Assembly (NCBI GenBank): GCA_964615095.1
Contig: CAZTPX010000004.1
Coordinates: 89,149 to 153,148 of the forward strand
Source of the DNA: JANXQG01 sp964615095
GTDB taxonomy: Bacteria; Planctomycetota; Planctomycetia; Pirellulales; Thermoguttaceae
Reading direction: 5' to 3'
Length of the DNA stretch: 64,000 nt
Positions 59,906-64,000 of this stretch are shown here, in pieces. The notes under the pieces are model-generated. The model had not been told where the DNA came from and did not search any database. It worked only from the letters and a program-made list of their open reading frames with translations. A program made the translations under genes and the position numbers. Position 1 is the first letter of the stretch; each line of letters starts with the position of its first letter.

Positions 59906-60044
59906 CCCGGGGCTGACGACGGCGATGACCCATCGCAACGGAGAAACGCGTTCTTCTCCCGAGAGAATCGCCGCCCGCGCGTATCCCTGCCGACACGCTT
60001 TATCTTCTGCGTCGTTTTTGCGGACGTAGTGCGGATCGTACGTC

Positions 60045-63000
60045 TCAGTCGGTGCCGAGGTTCAACCAAGATCCGCCGGTGATCCAGGCGCCGACAAGAC
60101 CCGTGCTCGTGTTTTGCCAAAGCACGTCTGTTTTTTTGTCGCCATTGAAGTCTCCCACGCCGGCCAAAATCCAGCCCGCGTTCAGCGGAACGGTTCCGAG
60201 ATACATGCCGCTTCCGCCGGTGATCCAAGCCAGGACCTCGCCCGAGGTCGTGTTCTGCCATAGCAGGTCCGCTTTGCCGTCGCCGTTGAAGTCTCCGATG
60301 CCGGCCAGCGTCCAGCCCGACGGGACCGTGCCCAGATACAGCCCGCTTCCGCCGGTGATCCAGGCGAGGATCTCGCCCGAGGTCGTGTTCTGCCACAGCA
60401 GATCCGCTTTGCCGTTGTTGTTGAAGTCTCCGATGCCGGCCAGCGTCCAGCCCGACGGGACCGTGCCCAGATACAGCCCGCTTCCGCCGGTGATCCAGGC
60501 AAGGACCTCGCCCGAGGTCGTGTTTCGCCACACCAGGTCCGCTTTGCCGTCGCCGTTGAAGTCTCCGATGCCGGCCAGTGTCCAACCCGACGGGACCGTG
60601 CCGAGATACAGCCCGCTTCCGCCGGTGATCCAAGCAAGGACCTCGCCCGAGGTCGTGTTTTGCCACACCAGGTCGGCTTTGCCGTCACCGTTGAAGTCTC
60701 CGATGCCGGCCAACGTCCAGCCCGACGGGACCGTGCCGAGAGCCAGCCAATTTCCGCTGCCCGTGATCCAGGTGCCGACGACACCCGTACTCGTGTTCTT
60801 GAGCAACACGTCGGCTTTGCCGTCACCCGTGAAGTCTCCCACGCCGGCAATCGTCCATTCCGTTCCCGGAACGACGGAAATGGTTGGCGATGTTGTAGTG
60901 ACTGCCCACCCGCCGATCGCGGCGGTGATCGTGTCGTTGCCGACAGCAGTGGCCGTAAATGTGACCGTATAGGTTCCGTTCTTATTGTCGGTGACGGCGC
61001 TGAAAGTGCCGCCGGCACTGCCCGTTTTCAGGCCAAAGGCCACCTGAAGGCCCCCGGCGAGTTCCCGATTGCCATTGGCATCCATGGCCGTCAGAGTCAC
61101 GTTTACGGTATCGCCCCACGCGACCTGGGATGCCGACGTGCTGACTGTGGACCGCGACAAACTGGCCGTTCCAACGACGGCAATTGTCGTGCTAGCCGTG
61201 GCACTGGTGTAGTCGGTCGTGTCCGTGGGCGTGAAAGTGACTGAGAGCGTATTATTGCCGGCGGGCAGCGTAATGCCGGTAGTTGGAGTATAGACGAACT
61301 TGCCCGCCACGCTTTCCAAGTTTCCTGCCACGGTCCAAGAGGCGCTGGCGTCCAACTGCGCGCCGGCCAACGCCGCCCCTTGGGCGATCGGCGCGGGAGT
61401 GGCCCAACTGATCGTCGGCGTTGCCTTTCCGATGACGAAGGTCACCGGGCTGCTGCTGGCCGAGAGGTAATCCGCACTGCCGGCAAAGGCGGCGGCCACC
61501 GTATACGTGCCCGCCACGTTCGGCGCCGTATTGCCCAGGTCCGTACCACCGGTACCGCTGCCGCTGTAGTAGGTAAATGTCGGGCTGACGGTCTCCAGGT
61601 TGGTGGCCGGACTGCCGCTGACACCCTTCACCGTGGCCGTAGCCGCAAAAGGCAAACCGTCGTACGTGCCGCCGGCGTCGATCGCGTTCACCGTCGGCGT
61701 TGCCTTGGTGATCGTGAAGGCTACCGGGCTGCTGCTGACGCCCTGGTAGTTGTTGTTGCCCGCAAAGGTGGCGATCACGGTGTAGCTGCCGGCACTGGTG
61801 GGGGCGGTGCCGCCCAGCGACGTCGAGGTCGAGACATTGTAATAGGCGTAGGACAGCAGCGGACTGCCGAAGCTGGCGATCGTGCCGTCCGTGCCCACGC
61901 CCGTCACCGTGGCCGCTGTGGCCGCGAAGGCCGACGCCTTGTAAATGCCCCCGGCGTCCGTCACGCTCACGTGCGCGCTGGTCAACGGCGCCGCGCTGAT
62001 CGTGAAGGCCACCGCGCTGCTGTTGGCGGCCTGGTAATTGCTGTTGCCCGCAAAGGTCGCAGTCACAGTGTAGTTGCCGGCATTCGTGGGGGCGGTGCTG
62101 CCCAGCGATGTCGAGGTCGACACGTCGTAGTAGGCGTAGGACAACAGCGGACTGCCGAAGCTGGCAATCGTGCCGCCCACGCCCGTCACCGTGGCCGCGG
62201 TGGTCGGGAAGACCAACGCCTCGTAGGTGCCGCCGCTATCCGTCACGCTCACTGTCGGCGTCGCCTTGGTGATCGTCAACGCCGTGCTCGAGTCACTGAT
62301 CGCGTTGAACTCGCCGTTAGCCGCGTAGTTATAGGTAATGCCGTAGGGCGTGGCGGAGGCGGACAACGCGCTCGTATTGAACGTGGCCGAAAAGGCGCCC
62401 GTCGAAGGATTGATCGATGCATCCAACGTTCCTACGCCGCTCAACGCGATTTCCACGTCGCCGGAGGGCATATCGGGCGTCGCCGTGATCATGCCGGACA
62501 ACGTGACCGACGACGTTCCGTAACTGATCGAGTGCGAGGCCGTCAGACCACTGAAACTGGGGGTGACGTTGGTCACGGTGCTCACCGTCAATGCGCCACT
62601 GGCCGTAATACTGTCGCTGTTGCCCGCGTTGTCGGTCGCCGTCGCCTGTACGTCGTAGGTTCCGTCGTCCAGGGCCGAAGGCACTACCGCGCTCCACGTT
62701 CCGTCGCTGACGGTTGCCGCCAGGACCTGTTCGTCAACGGTCACAATAACCGTCGCAATGCCGCTGCTGGGCGAGGCATCGCTCACCGTCCCGGTGAGCG
62801 TCGGCGTACTACTGTCGGTCGACAGCGGAGTCACCGTCACCGTCGGGGCCACCGTGTCCTTGGTCGCGGTTGCGGTCGCGTCGCCCGTGCTGAAGTTGCC
62901 GGCGGGGTCCGTGGCCGTCACCGTGTAGGTGATTGTGCCGTCCGCCAGGCTGGAAACATCGATACTTGGGATCGACCACCCGCCGTCGCCATTGGCGCTG

Positions 63001-64000
63001 GTCGTGTACGCGTCCGTCGTGATCGAGCCATTGCTGACCACTAGCGAGATGTTTGCATCGTCCTCTGCCGTGCCGGACACGGTCACGGCCGCTTCGTTGG
63101 CGATGTTCACGGGGTTCGTCGCGCTGGTCACGCTCACGCTGGGCGTGGCTTGGGCGATGCTGAAAGGCACGGCCGCGCTGTCGGCCGCGGCGTAATCCGC
63201 GCTGCCGGCGTAATGCGCCACGACGGTATAACTGCCGGCATTGGTCGGGGCCGTGCTGCCCAGCGAAGTGGAAGTCGACACGTCGTAGTAGGTGTAGGAG
63301 AGGCTGCCATCGCCGAAGCTGGCGAGCGAGCCGTCCACGCCCGTGACCGTGGCGCCCGTGGCCGCGTAGGCCGAGGCGTTGTAGGTGCCGCCGGCGTCCG
63401 TCACGCTCACGCTGGGCGTGGCTTGGGCGATGCTGAAGGGCACTGCCGCGCTGTCGGCCGCCGTATAGTCCGTGCTGCCGGCGTAGTGTGCCACCACGGT
63501 ATAACTGCCGGCATTGGTCGGGGCCGCGCTGCCCAGCGAAGTGGAGGTCGAGACATCGTAGTAGGTGTAGGAGAGGCTGCCATCGCCGAAGCTGGCGAGC
63601 GAGCCGTCCACGCCCGTGACCGTGGCGCCCGTGGCCGCGTAGGCCGAGGCGTTGTAGGTGCCGCCGGCGTCCGTCACGCTCACGCTGGGCGTGGCTTGGG
63701 CGATGCTGAAAGGCACGGCCGCGCTGTCGGCCGCGGCGTAATCCGCGCTGCCGGCGTAATGCGCCACGACGGTATAACTGCCGGCATTGGTCGGGGCCGT
63801 GCTGCCCAGCGAAGTGGAAGTCGACACGTCGTAGTAGGTGTAGGAGAGGCTGCCATCGCCGAAGCTGGCGAGCGAGCCGTCCACGCCCGTGACCGTGGCG
63901 CCCGTGGCCGCGTAGGCCGAGGCGTTGTAGGTGCCGCCGGCGTCCGTCACGCTCACGCTGGGCGTGGCTTGGGCGATGCTGAAAGGCACGGCCGCGCTGT
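60045..64000 (-). CDS. very large surface protein of MBG, Ig-like and FG-GAP repeats, 3' part
   Basis: More than 1314 residues; the frame continues past the right edge, so the N-terminus is missing. From N to C: near-identical MBG-type repeats of 91 residues (63130-64000), Ig-like beta domains (DPAGNFSTGDATATATKDTV, DGTWSAVVPSALDDGTYDVQ), more divergent MBG-type repeats (TPTVSVTDSGGTYEALVFPT), a bacterial Ig-like domain (NVTLTAMDANGNRELAGGLQ), and six or more FG-GAP-like units of 45 residues (GWTLAGIGDFNGDGKADLVW) with calcium-binding DxDxDG. This is a secreted adhesin- or surface-layer-like protein. No sortase, PEP-CTERM or other C-terminal sorting signal was seen. Confidence 0.85.
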   Translation of the reverse strand, partial: SAAVPFSIAQATPSVSVTDAGGTYNASAYAATGATVTGVDGSLASFGDGSLSYTYYDVSTSTSLGSTAPTNAGSYTVVAHYAGSADYAAADSAAVPFSIAQATPSVSVTDAGGTYNASAYAATGATVTGVDGSLASFGDGSLSYTYYDVSTSTSLGSAAPTNAGSYTVVAHYAGSTDYTAADSAAVPFSIAQATPSVSVTDAGGTYNASAYAATGATVTGVDGSLASFGDGSLSYTYYDVSTSTSLGSTAPTNAGSYTVVAHYAGSADYAAADSAAVPFSIAQATPSVSVTSATNPVNIANEAAVTVSGTAEDDANISLVVSNGSITTDAYTTSANGDGGWSIPSIDVSSLADGTITYTVTATDPAGNFSTGDATATATKDTVAPTVTVTPLSTDSSTPTLTGTVSDASPSSGIATVIVTVDEQVLAATVSDGTWSAVVPSALDDGTYDVQATATDNAGNSDSITASGALTVSTVTNVTPSFSGLTASHSISYGTSSVTLSGMITATPDMPSGDVEIALSGVGTLDASINPSTGAFSATFNTSALSASATPYGITYNYAANGEFNAISDSSTALTITKATPTVSVTDSGGTYEALVFPTTAATVTGVGGTIASFGSPLLSYAYYDVSTSTSLGSTAPTNAGNYTVTATFAGNSNYQAANSSAVAFTISAAPLTSAHVSVTDAGGIYKASAFAATAATVTGVGTDGTIASFGSPLLSYAYYNVSTSTSLGGTAPTSAGSYTVIATFAGNNNYQGVSSSPVAFTITKATPTVNAIDAGGTYDGLPFAATATVKGVSGSPATNLETVSPTFTYYSGSGTGGTDLGNTAPNVAGTYTVAAAFAGSADYLSASSSPVTFVIGKATPTISWATPAPIAQGAALAGAQLDASASWTVAGNLESVAGKFVYTPTTGITLPAGNNTLSVTFTPTDTTDYTSATASTTIAVVGTASLSRSTVSTSASQVAWGDTVNVTLTAMDANGNRELAGGLQVAFGLKTGSAGGTFSAVTDNKNGTYTVTFTATAVGNDTITAAIGGWAVTTTSPTISVVPGTEWTIAGVGDFTGDGKADVLLKNTSTGVVGTWITGSGNWLALGTVPSGWTLAGIGDFNGDGKADLVWQNTTSGEVLAWITGGSGLYLGTVPSGWTLAGIGDFNGDGKADLVWRNTTSGEVLAWITGGSGLYLGTVPSGWTLAGIGDFNNNGKADLLWQNTTSGEILAWITGGSGLYLGTVPSGWTLAGIGDFNGDGKADLLWQNTTSGEVLAWITGGSGMYLGTVPLNAGWILAGVGDFNGDKKTDVLWQNTSTGLVGAWITGGSWLNLGTD
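60180..60770. repeat. 135-bp tandem repeats encoding FG-GAP units
   Basis: CCGCTTCCGCCGGTGATCCA recurs at about 60208, 60343, 60478 and 60613, exactly 135 bp apart, with flanking partial units; one unit reads NNNGK in place of NGDGK. The near-identity points to recent copying or gene conversion. Confidence 0.9.
63130..64000. repeat. 273-bp tandem repeats (A-B-A) encoding MBG units
   Basis: The string GCGTCCGTCACGCTCACG recurs at about 63397, 63670 and 63943, spaced 273 bp (91 codons). Units one and three share details (GCGTAATCCGCG, GTGGAAGTCGACACG), while the middle one differs in the same places (GTATAGTCCGTG, GTGGAGGTCGAGACA). Confidence 0.9.

Noticed and set aside
60180..60770. CRISPR array from regular 135-bp spacing
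   Set aside because: The repeats are coding, in frame (45 codons) and encode FG-GAP units.
61380..63044. 554-codon plus-strand frame inside the large repeat protein
   Set aside because: It arises from the GC-rich repeats read antisense and is full of Arg/Gly/His runs.

Overview
The window comes from the chromosome of a Planctomycete, most likely of the Pirellulales type. The markers are a PSCyt1/PSCyt2/PSD1 protein followed by a DUF1501 protein (42963-47748), two secreted Gfo/Idh/MocA dehydrogenases with twin-arginine signals, two BBP7-type outer-membrane barrels, a small one-helix membrane protein next to miaB, and gene gaps full of palindromic repeats, including the element that reads as 'LINANPKRKRG' when translated. 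GC content is high. All gene names are from reading the sequence; no database search was run.

Layout. 1-4412: a cassette of the Salmonella STM4011-STM4015 families (two radical SAM enzymes, an alkaline-phosphatase-fold hydrolase, a leucine-rich-repeat-like protein and, convergently, the 3' part of an ATP-grasp gene), possibly preceded in the same direction by a 49-codon ORF and a Crp/Fnr regulator. 5.6-7.2 kb: hybrid histidine kinase and csrA. 7.6-12.5 kb: secreted dehydrogenase, secreted protein of unknown function, BBP7 barrel. 13-16.2 kb: a protein with a degenerate SEC-C motif, coupled to ribD. 16.9-21.3 kb: lysine 2,3-aminomutase, two overlapping D-Ala-D-Ala-ligase-like ATP-grasp genes and a GNAT acetyltransferase, which together suggest beta-lysine chemistry. 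21.4-22.5 kb: an MnmE-like GTPase lacking the C-terminal part. 22.5-23.6 kb: a gene-poor stretch with helically phased CCTAGCCACTT boxes.

23.6-30.2 kb: secreted TPR protein, a TPR gene cut short by a repeat element, dehydrogenase plus HEAT-repeat protein operon. 30.3-32 kb: a radical SAM protein of the B12-binding type. 32.4-34.7 kb: a small defence-like island (winged-helix/MNT nucleotidyltransferase, HEPN partner, AbiGi/DUF2971-like protein), both of its promoters apparently giving leaderless mRNAs. 34.8-39.6 kb: miaB, a toxin-antitoxin-like pair, fmt and def. 39.8-47.7 kb: von Willebrand A protein, BBP7 barrel, PSD1/DUF1501 pair. 47.8-50.4 kb: secreted metallopeptidase-like protein, tRNA-Val, a truncated flavin oxidoreductase. 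50.5-57.1 kb: two large secreted glycosidase-like proteins around a small gene of unknown function. 57.2-59.9 kb: FHA-GAF-adenylate cyclase and a secreted esterase. 60-64 kb: the 3' part of a very large repeat-built surface protein that runs off the right edge.

The most promising undescribed biology is (a) the lysine aminomutase/double ATP-grasp/GNAT cluster, (b) the STM4011-4015 cassette, (c) the leaderless MNT-HEPN/AbiGi-like island, and (d) the many families of large imperfect palindromes that fill the gene gaps, one of which has truncated a TPR gene and one of which lies inside a signal-peptide coding region.
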